Source: Tetradesmus obliquus
Lineage: Eukaryota > Chlorophyta > Chlorophyceae > Sphaeropleales > Scenedesmaceae
Reading direction: 5' to 3'
Assembly: GCA_030272155.1 (NCBI GenBank)
Contig: CP126191.1
Span: forward strand, 7,462,501-7,526,500
Length of the DNA: 64,000 nt
Part shown: positions 10,499-22,250 of the stretch, one piece after another
Numbering within the stretch: the first letter of the stretch is position 1
Layout: every line of letters begins with the position of its first letter
Translations under genes and position numbers: made by a program
Notes under the pieces: model-generated
Databases searched by the model: none
What the model was told of the DNA's origin: nothing
What the model saw: only the letters and a program-made list of their open reading frames with translations

Positions 10499-13400
10499 AT
10501 GGTGACCGGAAAGGAGACCATTAAGGTAGCTTAAATGGTTTCAAGCGCTCAGTTCGATGCCGTGGGGCCTGCAGCTGCCTTGGTTGCCGCAACACAGACT
10601 CACCTGAGCTCGCCCGCTGTGCTGCAGACTGGAGCCTGGGACCCCGAGGAGGATGACCTACTGTACTATTGGCAGGTATTGGGGTGCACCTGTGGCTTCT
10701 TGGGGCTGTTTTTGAGCCAGCAGCATCGTTGAGCCAGGACAGCGGACAACGATAGCAGCATGGCCTGCAGCTGCGATCGGGCCGCGCGCAAGGCTTAAAT
10801 GGCTGTGACTTGATAGTCTCAGCAATATAGCACCAGGCAGGCGGGGCAAGCCGTAACTGGCCAGTGTACGGCATCTAAGCAGTGCAACTTGGTCAAACCA
10901 CCTTTCAGCCAGCCCCCAGAAAATGCTGCAGAGCAGACATATGTGTTACAGAAACTGGCACGGCAAGCAGCTGTGGCCTGCCTGCAGTAGGAGCTGCCAG
11001 GCAGTGGCCAGATCCAGCAGTGCATAGGGCTGCCAGGGGGCATTGCCTTACTCCTGCCTGCTGCCTGTGTACTGTGCAGAGCAAGGTCGGCAACAAATGG
11101 TCAGAGGTCGCGAAGCACATCCCTGGCAGGACCGGGCAGCAGTGTGCGCAGCGCTGGCGGCACAAGGTGAGCAGCAGCTGGTGCTGCAGAGCAGCTGAGA
11201 CACAGGACAGCAGCTGAGCAAGCGTAACCCCCACTGTGCAATGAGCTGGGATGGTCAGAGCAGGCGCTGCCTGCTTGCACGTGATTGCCATGCTAATGTA
11301 GGCCTCGCTGGGCTTGCCGCCACCCTGTTGGCAAGCTCAAGCTTTGCCTGCTGCTGGCTAGCAGCTGTCTTGCTGGCCCTCTGGATGTCCTTCCTCAGTG
11401 GCAGTTGCTGCCGTGCCTGGCAGTTGCTGGTGGTAGTGTTCTCTCTGGCAAACTGTAGCTGTTGTTGCTGCTGCTGCTGCTGCCTCTGCTGCAGGTCAAC
11501 CCAAACATCAGGCGCGACAAGTGGACAGCTGAGGAGGATGCCAAGCTGATTGAGCTGGTGAAGACCTTTGGCGTGGGCCGCTGGGCAGAGATTGCCCGCA
11601 ACTGTGATGGCCGCACAGACCAGCAGTGCATGGGGCGCTGGCGGCGCCACTTGGACCCAAGCATAAAGAGGGTGAGCAGCAGAGCCTGTCTCAAGCTGCT
11701 GCCAATGGTGCTGTTGCTGCTGTGTATGCTCGCACTGCCCACATGTGGCCCTTCCCCGTGCTATCGAGGTCTGCTTTTCACCTGCGGCTGAAGCTCGCAG
11801 TTGAGTGTTCTGCCAGCACCATGCTACTGCGGCAGCTGCTTGTGCCAACACCTCTTGCCATGCTGTGACGAATAGTCACCACCATTAACAGCTCACACGC
11901 TTCACCTGCCCTGTTCCTGCCTGCGCAGGACTCCTGGTCACCTGAGGAGGATGCGAAGCTGCGGCAGCTGCATGCACAGTACGGCACCAGCTGGTCTCGC
12001 ATCAGCAAGTGCCTCAAGGGCCGCACCTCGCAGCAGTGCCGCGCGCGCTGGCACCAGATAAACAACGGCCGCAGCAGGTCGGGCGCGCCGGCAGGCAGCA
12101 GCTCCGGCGGCAGCGGCAAGCAGCAGGCGGTGAGTCAGCAGCTGCTGCAGCCGCTTTTTTCAGCATTGTCAGTTCTGCCACTGAAAGTTTGTTGCATCAC
12201 ATGGTTGACCTTGCGCGGTCGCTTGCCTTAAGCTGCCTGGTTGTGAAGCGTGGTGGCTGAGCACACCTGCTGCTGGCAATCCACTGTGCTAGAACTGTGC
12301 AGCTGCAAGCGAGTCTGCCACCTTGCATCCACTTCTTCACTTTATCCAACATTACTCACTTGCACATCTTGTTGTGCTGCTCCGTTCGACCCTCAGGCTG
12401 GCAGCAAGCGCAGCAGCCAGGCAGGCAAGCGCAAGCCGTCCCGCCGGCGCAGCGACTTTTCCGACTCTGAAGAAGAAGAAGATGAAGAGGCAGAGGTTGA
12501 AGACGATGACGATGGCGAGGCAGAAGAGTACGAGGGAGAGCAGGAGGACCGCAGCGCATCACCTAACCTGTACCATCAAGGCAGCAGTAGCGCAGAGGCA
12601 GCTGCAGCAGCAGCTGCTGCAGCAGCAGCAGTGTCAGCTGGCCTGTACAATCCTGAGGAAATCGCTGCAGCTGCAGCAGCAGTAGGCATTGACATGTACG
12701 CACTTGACACGCCGGCAGCACACCTACAGCAGGAGTGGGCCAAGGCGTTGGCTGGGACATCTGGCACTGCTGCTGCCGCCGCTGTTGCTGCTGCCACTGC
12801 TGTGCCGCCCGGCCACCTCGTGGGTGATGACCTGGCATGCGGGACAGACCAGGAGGATGAAGAGGGCTATGCAGAGCAGGAGCAGGGCAGCGGTGACAGC
12901 GCAGGGGCTGCTGCAGCTGGTAGCAGCAGGCGTGAGTCAGCAGCCGCCAGCTTGCCTGCAGAGGAGCTGTACCCTGGCGTGAAGGTCAAGCAGGAGCCGC
13001 AGACAGCTCCGCCGCTCCGTCAACGAAGCTACGGCAGCAGTGCAGCGCGATATGGAAGCGGCAGTAGCAGCGGCTGGGTCAGCCAGCAGCAGCAGCAGCA
13101 CCAGGGCTTATGGTCGCCCAGCAGGCTGCTGCTGTCACCACCCAGGCCGCCGCGTGGCGATCAGCACCTGCTGCAGCGCAAAGGCGGCAATGGCAAGGGG
13201 CGCAGCGAGCTTGACGAGGAAGAGACTGCAGGTGAGCTGTTAACTCCAGGCTCAGCTGCTTGCTGGCTATTTGCTGCGATGTGCCTGCGCTGTGCTATGG
13301 CTTTTGCAGAGTGGAAGCTGTGTGGTTGCTCCCAGCAGCACTTGGTGCCTGCTGCGTCCATCCTAGCGTCTGTGCTGCAGCACTGGGTGAGCTGCAGCAC

Positions 13401-16400
13401 TTTACTCTGGCCCGTCTTTGACCACATGCCCGCTGTGCAATTCGTGCTGCCTCCTTGCAGGGGCTGAGACGCTGCTGCAGATGGCCCACCTGCTGCGGCG
13501 GGAGTCCTGCGAGTTTGAGCCGCCCAGCCTGCGCCGCAGCGACTTCATCACGGCCTCAACGCCGCCCAAGCGCCACCACGCGCCGGAGCATGCAGACGCG
13601 CTCAGGGAGGCGGACGAGCTCAGCCCAAGCCCCTTCAAGCGCGCGCGCAGCAGCAGAGGCGCGCTGTTTGGCAGGCCCGGCGCAGCTGGTGCAGATGCGG
13701 AGGATGCTCGGGAGCTGGCGAGCAGCCTTGGCAGGTCCGGGCGTGATGCGGCAGCAGCAATCGCAGCAGCAGCAGCAGCAGATGATGGCATGGACTCCGA
13801 GGAAGAGCCACATGCTGCTGCTGCTGCTGCTGGTGGAGGTGGCAGGCGTGCCAGCCGCCTGCATGCAGCAGCGGCAGAGTTTGGTGATGCGGAAGGGGAC
13901 AGCTACATGGATGCAGGCGTGGAGGAGGAAGAAGAAGATGACGAGGCAGCTGCAGGCGAGGACCCCATCCTTGGCTTTGGCCTAGGTAGCAGCAGCTACC
14001 CCGGCCCGCTGCCAGACCCGCCAGCACGGCCCAGCAATGCCAGCAGCCTCACTGCATGCAACGCAGACGGCGCGGCTGCAGGCAGCACCGCTGCTGCGTT
14101 CCTATCGCCGCCGCCGGTGGCGCGCGTGCCTGGCAGCAGCAGCAGGTGGCGGGAGTCCACTGGCACGATGGTGACGCCGCGGCGGCCCACAGCGCAGCAG
14201 AACTTGATGAACCTGCTGGCCTCGCCCTCGTTCGACCGCATGGCAGGTGGGCGCTGGCGTGGTGTGTGGGCTTCGGGTGATTTGGATTTAGATCCTTGCA
14301 GAGCTGAGTGTGTTTTGAATGCTGCTGTGCTGCGCTCCTGGTAGCTGCGCTGTGTACTGTAGCCTGCGAGCAACACCGCTGATTCTGCATGCACTGCATG
14401 CAGTTTATCCTGACCAACGCCTGCCTTGCCACTGCTGCTGCGTCGTGTACCGTGTGCGCTGCTGCAGGCTACGCGTCCCCGCCCAGCGCTGGCCGCACGC
14501 AGCCGAGTGCTGCCACGTTAGCTGCGCTGCAGTCCCCGCAGCCGTCATGCGTGCACGAGCCCTTCTGGACGCCCTTTACCGGGCTCTTCAAGGACGCGCT
14601 GTTCACGCGGGGCACCAGCGCCACACCCGACCTGCCGTCAGGTGGCAAAGTGCGCAGCGGCGGCGGCCTGTTCAGCCCTGCGCGGCTGTTCAGCCCTGGC
14701 AGGAAGAGCAACAGCGCCAGCAAGGCGCTGCCGCGCCGCTCGCTGCTGGCCAGCCCAGCACTTGAGCGAGGGGAGCAGCAGGCAGAGGAGGCGCGAGCAG
14801 CAGGTGCTCCAGCAGGTGAGGCCTGAGCCAATTTGCTGCGTGGCCGTTTGCTGTTCCTCTGCGCTGTTGTGCGCAGCCTGATCGCTTGTGGTGGCCGTGC
14901 ATGCTCATACGCCTGCTGCACGTTCCTGGCAACAAGCGCTCCGCAGCGATGTGACATGCATCACACCCTGCCACAGCATCACACTTAGCTCACCAGTTTC
15001 TCTGCCATCCTCACTGCAGGCACCAGCGCCAAGGCCGCAGCCGCCGCCTGCCCAGCAGACAGTGCGGAGACAGGCCCCAGCCCTGCTGCAGCCTGCGGGC
15101 TGCAGGCAGCGGCGCAGCAGGTCAACCACCGCGTGGTGCGCCGCCTGGACACACACGAGGCCTGGGGCGGGCCCCTGGCTGCTGCCAGCCCGGCCAAGGG
15201 CGGCAGCAACACCTGGGCGGCAGCAGCAGCAGGGTCTGCGGTGAAGCCGCCGAAGGGCGATGGGCTGCTGGGCAGCGGGCTGAGCTTGTTTTCGCCTGTG
15301 AAGAAGCAGCGCGTGCCGCTGTTCAGCGAGGGTAGCGGCATCCACATTGGAGCCAGCCCTGCCAAGCCGGAGCAGGCAGAGCTGCCAGGTGCGTGTTGGG
15401 AAAGTGCTGCGGTGTAAAGCCACGAGCAAATGTGGCAGCACATTTGTTGCATGAGTAAGGGGTTGTTCAAGGGTTGTCACAGGGCCAATGCTGTCTGAGG
15501 CACCTGATCTGCTCAAGTGTGCGATTGGCATTCGTGGGTGTGCAAACACTTCAAGCTGCTTGCATGACTGCAGTGCTTGTCGTCTTCCAGCAATCCTGCT
15601 GCGATCACGCTGACTCCCCTCTGCTAATGCTCTGCTGAACTCTGCCTGCAGGTTGCACGCTGACCATTGCGCCGCTGACACACGACCTGCCCACCAGCAG
15701 TGAGAGCCTGCCAGGCAACATCAGCAGCCCTGCTGCTCAGGAGCCACACAGCAGCAGCAGTCCAAACAGTGGCCTTGCTGCTGCTGCAGCCCTGCCGCAC
15801 GGTATGTCTCCATTGGGCCCCAACCCAAGCAGTAATCCACCAACTGCTTCTTGGAAGCGGCCGCCGGCATCGCAGCTGCTTTCAGCGCTGCCAAGGCACC
15901 TGCTGCAGCGACCCCTGCAACAACCGCAGCAGCAGCAGCCCCAGCAGCAGCAGCAACCATTACAACAGCAGCAGCAGCCCCGGCAGCAGGAAGAGCAGCA
16001 GCAGCCAGATGAGGAGGGCCAGGGTTCCCCAATGGCAATATCACCTGAGGCAGATGCTCCTGCAGATGCTGCTGAGGCACGTGCTCGCTCAGCGGCCCAG
16101 CAGCAGCAGCAGCAGCTTCAGGAAGAGCAGCGGCAGGACGAGCAGCAGCAGCAGCATGAGCAATCGCAGCTGGAACTGGTTGGAGAGGCATCAGATGCTG
16201 CCGCAGCAGAGGCAGCACCAAACACCCCAGTGCACCTGAAGCAGGCCACCAGCGACAACACTAGCTGCTCAGGCACACCCAACACGCCAGCAGAGCAGCG
16301 CAACGGCCTGCACAGGGGTGCGGGCGCGTCCCCAAGCGACTACGTCACGCCGCAGCACAGGCTGCGGCTGTCACGACCGCTGGCGCCTCTGCACAAGGAC

Positions 16401-17861
16401 TGCCTGATTGCAGCCGCAACACGGGTAGCCGGCCTGGCAGGCAACAGCCAGGAGGCCGCCGCGGCGGAGACACCAGCAGCAGCAGGCAAGGGCAGCGCAC
16501 AGCCAGCTGCCCGTGCGCCTTGCTCCGCTGATGCTGTTGTACGGCAGGAAGGCGCAGCTGCAGCTGGCGCTGCAGCTGCGAGTGCTGCTGCAGGCTCAAC
16601 GGGGCAGCAGACAGGCTCCTCAGACAGCAGCAAGGGTGATGACAGGTTCATGGACTCCCCGCTGCAGCCCTGCCAGCAGCTGCAGTCGCCCACCAGCCAG
16701 TGGCATCAGGGCATGGTGGCAATGCTGCGCAACCTGCAGCAGACGCCGCTGCAGCCGCATGCAGCTGCAGCTGACGGCGCTGCCGCGGCGGGCTGTGACG
16801 GCGCTGCAGCTGGTGAGGCAGCAGGCAAGGCCTGCGAGGGCGCAGGTGCAGTGAGGGCTGGCTCCAGGGCGCTGAGGCGCCTGCAGGATGAGCTGGAGAG
16901 GGGCAGCGGCATTGCCGCTGCTGCAGCAGCAGCACAGCAGCAGCTGGGCTCTGGCAAGGGTGACCTGCAGATGCCCTTCTCCTCTGCACTGATGACGCCG
17001 CCAACAGCAGCCAGCGCAGGTGCCTGCTCAGCGCCGATGCTGCTGCCGCTGTTCAGCCCTGCTGCAGCAGCTGGCGGCAGTGCGCAGCAGGCTGCGCCTG
17101 CCGGCACAAGCACAGCAGCCACGGCTGCTGCTGCAGCTGGCAGGGGCGGCTCGGTAGCGTCTGTGAGCCTCACGCCTGCAGTCATCAGCTGCTCGCGTGC
17201 TGAGCAGCAGGCGTTTACGCTGCCTGTGTCAGCTGGCCTGTCCCCGCTGGCACCTGCTGGGCTGCCTGCGGTGGCGTGGCCTGTGCAGCAGCGGCCAGAT
17301 GGGGGGCTGATTGTCACAGCACCGCTGGGGAGTGACGTGCCTGCTGCCGCTGTGCTGCAGCTGACGCCACCTCTAGGCACCAGCAGCAGCAGCAGGCTAG
17401 GCAGCTCAGGCAACAAGGAGAATGCTGCAGCTGCAGGTGCATTGCAGTGCTCTGCGCCATCCATTGCTGGTGATGCCTTGGCAGCGCTGCTTCGGCAGCA
17501 CCAGCAGGGTGCAGTGGCAGCAGATGGTGCACCTATTTCTGGCAGCATGCTGAATGGCAGCATGCAGTGGCCTGGGCTCAATGGCCGGGTGACAGTGGTC
17601 AGCATCCAGCCCGTCACAATGCTTGCCAGCATGATGGGCGCTGCAGCTGCAGCAGCACCTGTTGCGGCAGCTGCTGCAGGCCTGGCAGCCGTGCAGCCCA
17701 TGTTGCCGCTGCCAGCGCAGCCGGGCAAGCCGTGCGGCAGCTCTGCTGCAGTGGCTGAGCAGCGCAAGCCTGCTGCTGCCAGCGCTCAGCCCGAGCGGTT
17801 TGAGAGCAGCCACGCAGCGACTGTGCGCAGCCGGCTGCATGCTCTGATTGATGGCGTGTGA
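10499..17861 (+). CDS. R1R2R3 (three-repeat) Myb-domain protein with very long C-terminus
   Basis: Ten exons: 10499-10525, 10628-10675, 11080-11166, 11495-11671, 11929-12129, 12397-13231, 13461-14246, 14468-14815, 15020-15388 and 15652-17861. They total 1696 codons (1695 aa) with every phase consistent. The N-terminus carries three Myb repeats: R1 (WDPEEDDLLYYWQ...NKWSEVAKHIPGRTG) at about residues 13-60, R2 (KWTAEEDAKLIELVKTFG) at 62-113 and R3 (SWSPEEDAKLRQLHAQYG) at 114-165. Each has three regularly spaced tryptophans and a GRT-QQC recognition helix. An acidic DSEEEEDEE stretch follows. The remaining 1500 residues are disordered Ala/Gln/Ser sequence with many SP/TP sites (SPSPFKRAR, LFSPARLFSP, LLASPAL). 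The architecture fits 3R-MYB cell-cycle regulators; SNAPc4-type Myb proteins are the main alternative. DNA binding in the nucleus is expected. Targets cannot be read from sequence. Confidence 0.85.
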
Positions 17862-19151
17862 CACGATGTGCGTTAGTGCAATGCACGTTGCAACACTGTG
17901 TGCCAGTGCCATGCCTGTTACATTATCATCGGTGGTGGTGTTACGTCGGTGTCGCTGGCTGCTTTCATTGTGCTGCTACTGCATGACGTATTGCCCTACG
18001 TGCTGGCTGCTTGTTGTTGCTGCTGCTTTTGTTTGTGTGTGTGGCGACGTGCTCTCAAAACATTGCACGTATTGCAAGGCTTGCATTGCTGTTTGCCGCT
18101 TGACGGTTCTACCAGAAGTGATTGCACCACCTCCATTTCTTATCAAGACGCTGTACGCCTGACTCAGGTTGCTGCGCTTTGGCAGCCCCACTCATATGAC
18201 GCTTAGTTAGGCGACTGGACTTTACAGTGTGCATGACTTGCGTGTCCAGGGTGCCTGGGCTGGGCAGTATTTGCACAGCAGGTGCAACTGCATGCTGCAG
18301 CTTAGCCCCTCCATGTTGCTTCAATACATGGGGCACTTGTACAACTAGCAGACATAGGTACATCTTAGGCATAGTAAGGGTTGAGCTGATTGGTGATTGC
18401 ACTTGGAGTGGGGGTGAGCGTGCAGCTGGTGGCAACACGTGGTTGAAGTTGCTCCTTTGCTGTGCTTCATACAACAGGCTATGCAGACTTGCCAATGTTA
18501 TTGACAGAGCAATACTGATGATGCCAATGTTGTTACACTCTGAAACAGTTGAGCTGCATCGGTGTCCTTCAAGATAGATAGATAGATAGAGGGGTTACAC
18601 GCAATCTTCCCAAGTGTCCTTCAAGGGCTTGCCTTGCCTGCACAGGCAGGCAGGTGTTCAAGTGGCAGCCATGAATCATAAGTAACGCTTGAATTTGCTT
18701 CGCCGTCATGTGCATTCCTGATATGGATGACACATTGGTCTGACTGAGCATTTGATCAGCAGCATACGTGCCAAAACGTGCTCCTAGCCTGTCCAACGGC
18801 ATGGGCCCATGTGCTTGGGACCTGTGTACTGTGCAACTTCTTCAGCAGGCAGCACAACTCCAGCAAAGTTGATTCTTGTTAAAGGAAACATGTTTAAAAA
18901 AAAGCCAATGAACTGCGGTTGAGGTTACGTGGTCGTCACCCTACAAAACCGCTCACACTTGTGCGGGTCTTGAGCGATCCGGTCACAAGAGCTTTCATGC
19001 GGCTCAGGCATCCACCATCATTGTTAAACACAATTCGTTTCTACGAGGACCCATGCTGTTTGAACTGGGCCTTGTTGGACATTGTTGGTCTTATCCGACG
19101 ACGTCGAACTCAATCCAATCATTAGGTGTTTAGCTGGCTTAGTAAATTGAT
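17862..19151. other. Intergenic, tandem genes on the + strand
   Basis: Holds the 3' UTR of the Myb gene and the upstream region of the RRM gene. A GATA microsatellite lies at 18573-18590. The 12-mer GTGTCCTTCAAG occurs twice, near 18562 and 18615. No coding evidence was found. Confidence 0.6.
18573..18590. repeat. Short GATA microsatellite
   Basis: About four and a half GATA units in intergenic DNA. Confidence 0.85.
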
Positions 19152-22100
19152 ATGGGAAGTATGGCTGAGGGCCAAACGGAGCAGCCAGTGGCATGTAGCA
19201 GCCCAGAGAAGCAGACCGAGGCAGCAGCCCAGTCACAGGCGTTCCCATCTGGCAGCAACTGCTGTGAAGTGCTGCCTGGTGTAGACGATAAGTTTGTGGA
19301 TACCCCAACTGATCTAGGGGGTGAGGTGGACGGCCAGGCCTCCACCACCGGCAGTGTGTCCAGCCCCGTGCACCCGAGTGCTGAGCAGCAAGTGCCTGCA
19401 GCTCCGCAACCTGGCAGTGCTGGTGGCTTCGCTGTAATAAGCAGACATGAGCCAAAAATACAGGCGTACAGGCTCAAGGTTGTGGGCATTCCAGAAAGCT
19501 ACACGGAGGACCAGCTGCGCTCCCTCTTCAGCCTCTGTGGCAATGTGACTGAAGCGAGGTGCGTCAAACGCAGCAATGGTGGACAGCCTCATTGCCTCGC
19601 GCCTGCAACGCCTGAAGGCGCAACCCTGACACGACCACTTTTTCTGTTGCTGCTGCTGCTGCAGGCAGGTTATTGACAAAGCCTCTGGGCGTCCTGTTGG
19701 GTAAGTTTTGTTCAATGCACTGCTGGTGCTCTGACGGAGCACAGTTCAACTGTCCTATGTGCTGGCCAGCTGCAGCATGCCAGCCCATCTCTTTGTTCTG
19801 TTTCTGGGTTCTGACAGTGTGAGCAATGGTGTGTGCCTGCAGGTACGGCTATGTGTCATTCGCCACCAAGGAGGCAGCAGACCTGGCGATCAGCACGTTT
19901 GACGACCAGCTGCAGCTGCAGGGCTCGGGCAGCTCCCTCAGCGTGTACTACGCCAAGAAGCAGCACGACAGCAACGCAGTGCACAGCGACAAGGAGTCGT
20001 GCCTGGCACGCAACGCCAAGCTGTACTTTTGCGGCACGCCCTCCAGCTTCAGGCGCGACGGCATCCTGGCGCTGTTCAGCGCGTTTGGGCGCGTGCGGCA
20101 CCTGCAGGTGTACACGGACAGCTTTGGCGTGCTGGCCAGCGGCACAGTGACCATGTACTCCACAGAGGAGGCCACAGCAGCAATGAACAGCCTGGATGGC
20201 AAGGTGCTGCAGCCAGGCACAGCGCCACTCAAGGTGAGGCGGGCTTGTGGGCGGTGGGCGCTGGGGCCGCTTGCAGGAAAGGAGCAGGAAAGGAGCAGGT
20301 GTTGCCTGGGCAGCTGTGGTGAGCAGAGGTGCAGTCTGCGCCCCTCTGGGGGCAGCAGCAGCGGCAGGGACGTGTGTGCAGCGACGCAGCAGTATGATGG
20401 AAGTGCAGGGAATGCAGCGCGACCCTCATTTGCGTTTAAAATCAGCAGTGGGGTTGAAGTGCAGTAGCAAGTGCGAACGCTCGATGTAAGTCAGCCCCAT
20501 TGCTACTGTAGGTGCTGGTTGCAGCTTGTGCTTGCTCCTCTTCCTGGTGCCTCCGCGTGCCCTCACATTCCTTGCCGTGCATCCTCTGCGCTGCCTGCGC
20601 TGCTGTTCACACTGCGTCCCCTGTGTGCAGGTCACGTGGGCGCAGCTGAGCACGCTGCCGCGCCGCAGCCCAGGCGGCCCGCCGCCGCCCATGCCCAAGG
20701 GCTTCACTGTGAGCTACGCCTGCCTGCCCACCTTTGTGACCCCCTCAGAGGTGGCGGCGCTGTTCGAGCGCTACGGCACGGTGCTGCAGGTGGTGCCGTT
20801 TGCGCACCGCAGGGAGGGGCCGGCCGGCTCGCGCGGTTGCGGGCTGGTGGTGGTTGAGAATGAGGGCGCAGCCACAGACGCGATCGAAGCACTGTCGGGC
20901 AAGTTCACCTGGCCAGGCGCGGAGCGGGCGCTGCTGGTGCAGCCGTTCTATGGCGTGGTGCGCGCAGGCCCGCACCAGCTGCCTACGCTGCCGGAGGGGC
21001 CGGGCACCAGCAACAGCAGCGGCAGCAACGCGCAGGGCAGCAGCAGCGGCAATGCGCAGGGCGCTGGTGGCAGCAGCGGCGGCCGCATGTGGCAGCCGCC
21101 AGGCAACCAGGGCAGGCAGCAGCAGGGCGGCCGCAGGGGCGGGTATGGGTACGGCAACGGCCCCATGAATGACAGGGAGCAGCACCGGGCTGGGCCAGCA
21201 GCAGCAGCACAGGCGCCGGCAGGCGCAGCAGATGATGAGCCAGCGCCGCCAGGGTGCTTCCCAGACGCGTTCAAGCTGGTACTGTCCAATGTACCTAGCA
21301 GCTACAGCCAGGGCGATGTCAGTGCGCTGCTGCAGCCGTATGGGCATGTGGTGTCAGCCTTCAGGGAGCAGGGCAGGGACAGCAGCGGGGACACAGTGTC
21401 GGTGTGGTACTCAAATGGTGGGCAAGCAGAGGCAGCTGTTGCAGGGCTGCGCAATGTTGTGCTCATGGCTCCAGACGGCCCACGCCGGCTGCTGCTGACT
21501 GCCTGCTACAGCGGCCCAATCAGCCGCCACCAGCAGCAGCGCCAGCAGCAACAGCAGCAGCAGCAGCAGCGCAGCATGCACCCAGGGTCTGGCTCTCCCT
21601 ATTCCTCTAGCAGTCACCTGGGCTCTGGCAGCAGCAGCGGCATGAACAGCGGCATGATGGATGCTGCCAGCAGGGGCAGCGCCGCAGCCACCCTAATGCA
21701 GCAGCAGCTGGCGTACCAGCAGCAGCAGCAGGCGCAGGCGCAAGCTCAGATGGTGCAGCAGCTGGGCATGCAGCAGCTGCAGCAGCAGCAGCAGCAGCAG
21801 GGTGTGCACATGCTGGCTCAGGGCCAGGACCCTCCAGGGGTCATGCAGGTGTGGAACACCCAGGCGCCCGCCACGGCCGCGCCCGCCAGCGCTGCTGCTG
21901 CCATCACGATGCAGCTCACGGGCGGCCACATGAGCCAGGCTGCCAGGGCCAGCAGCGGCGGCTTTGACATGCAGCAGCTGGCCTTTGCGCTGCCGCAGCA
22001 GGGCGGTGTGTCTGCGCCGATGGTGCAGCAGGCCGGCCATATGTGGCAGCACGCCGGCGGCTCGCCGCAGATGCTGGTGTCGGCTGTGCCTGGCGGGCTG

Positions 22101-22250
22101 GGTGTGTCTGGCAGCATGCTGGAGCAGCTGGGGCAGCTGGGCGCTGACGCCTCGTCAATGCAGGGCGGCTACATGGGCAGCAACCCCGCAGCGCTAGGCG
22201 TGTCTGCAGGCGTGCCTGCAGGCATAGGCTACACTGGCTGGCTGTACTGA
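19152..22250 (+). CDS. Four-RRM RNA-binding protein with Gln-rich C-terminus
   Basis: Four exons: 19152-19558, 19665-19700, 19843-20233 and 20631-22250. They give 818 codons (817 aa). RRM1 at about 106-190 contains YRLKVVGIPESYTEDQL and GYGYVSFATKEAA. RRM2 at about 200-282 contains AKLYFCGTP and ALFSAFGRVRHLQVY. RRM3 at about 300-385 contains FTVSYACLP and ALFERYGTVLQVV. RRM4 at about 491-575 contains FKLVLSNVPSSYSQGDV and LLQPYGHVVSAF. RNP1 is good only in RRM1, so the others may bind RNA weakly or bind protein. The rest is Gly/Ser/Ala-rich and then strongly Gln/Met-rich. Such proteins act in splicing, mRNA stability or translation, but I cannot name the orthologue. A second in-frame ATG lies three codons into the protein. 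The 36-nt second exon completes RRM1. Confidence 0.88.

Noticed and set aside
13080-13110. CAG/CTG arrays considered as CRISPR-like direct repeats
   Set aside because: Simple trinucleotide runs with no unique spacers in a eukaryotic nuclear sequence.
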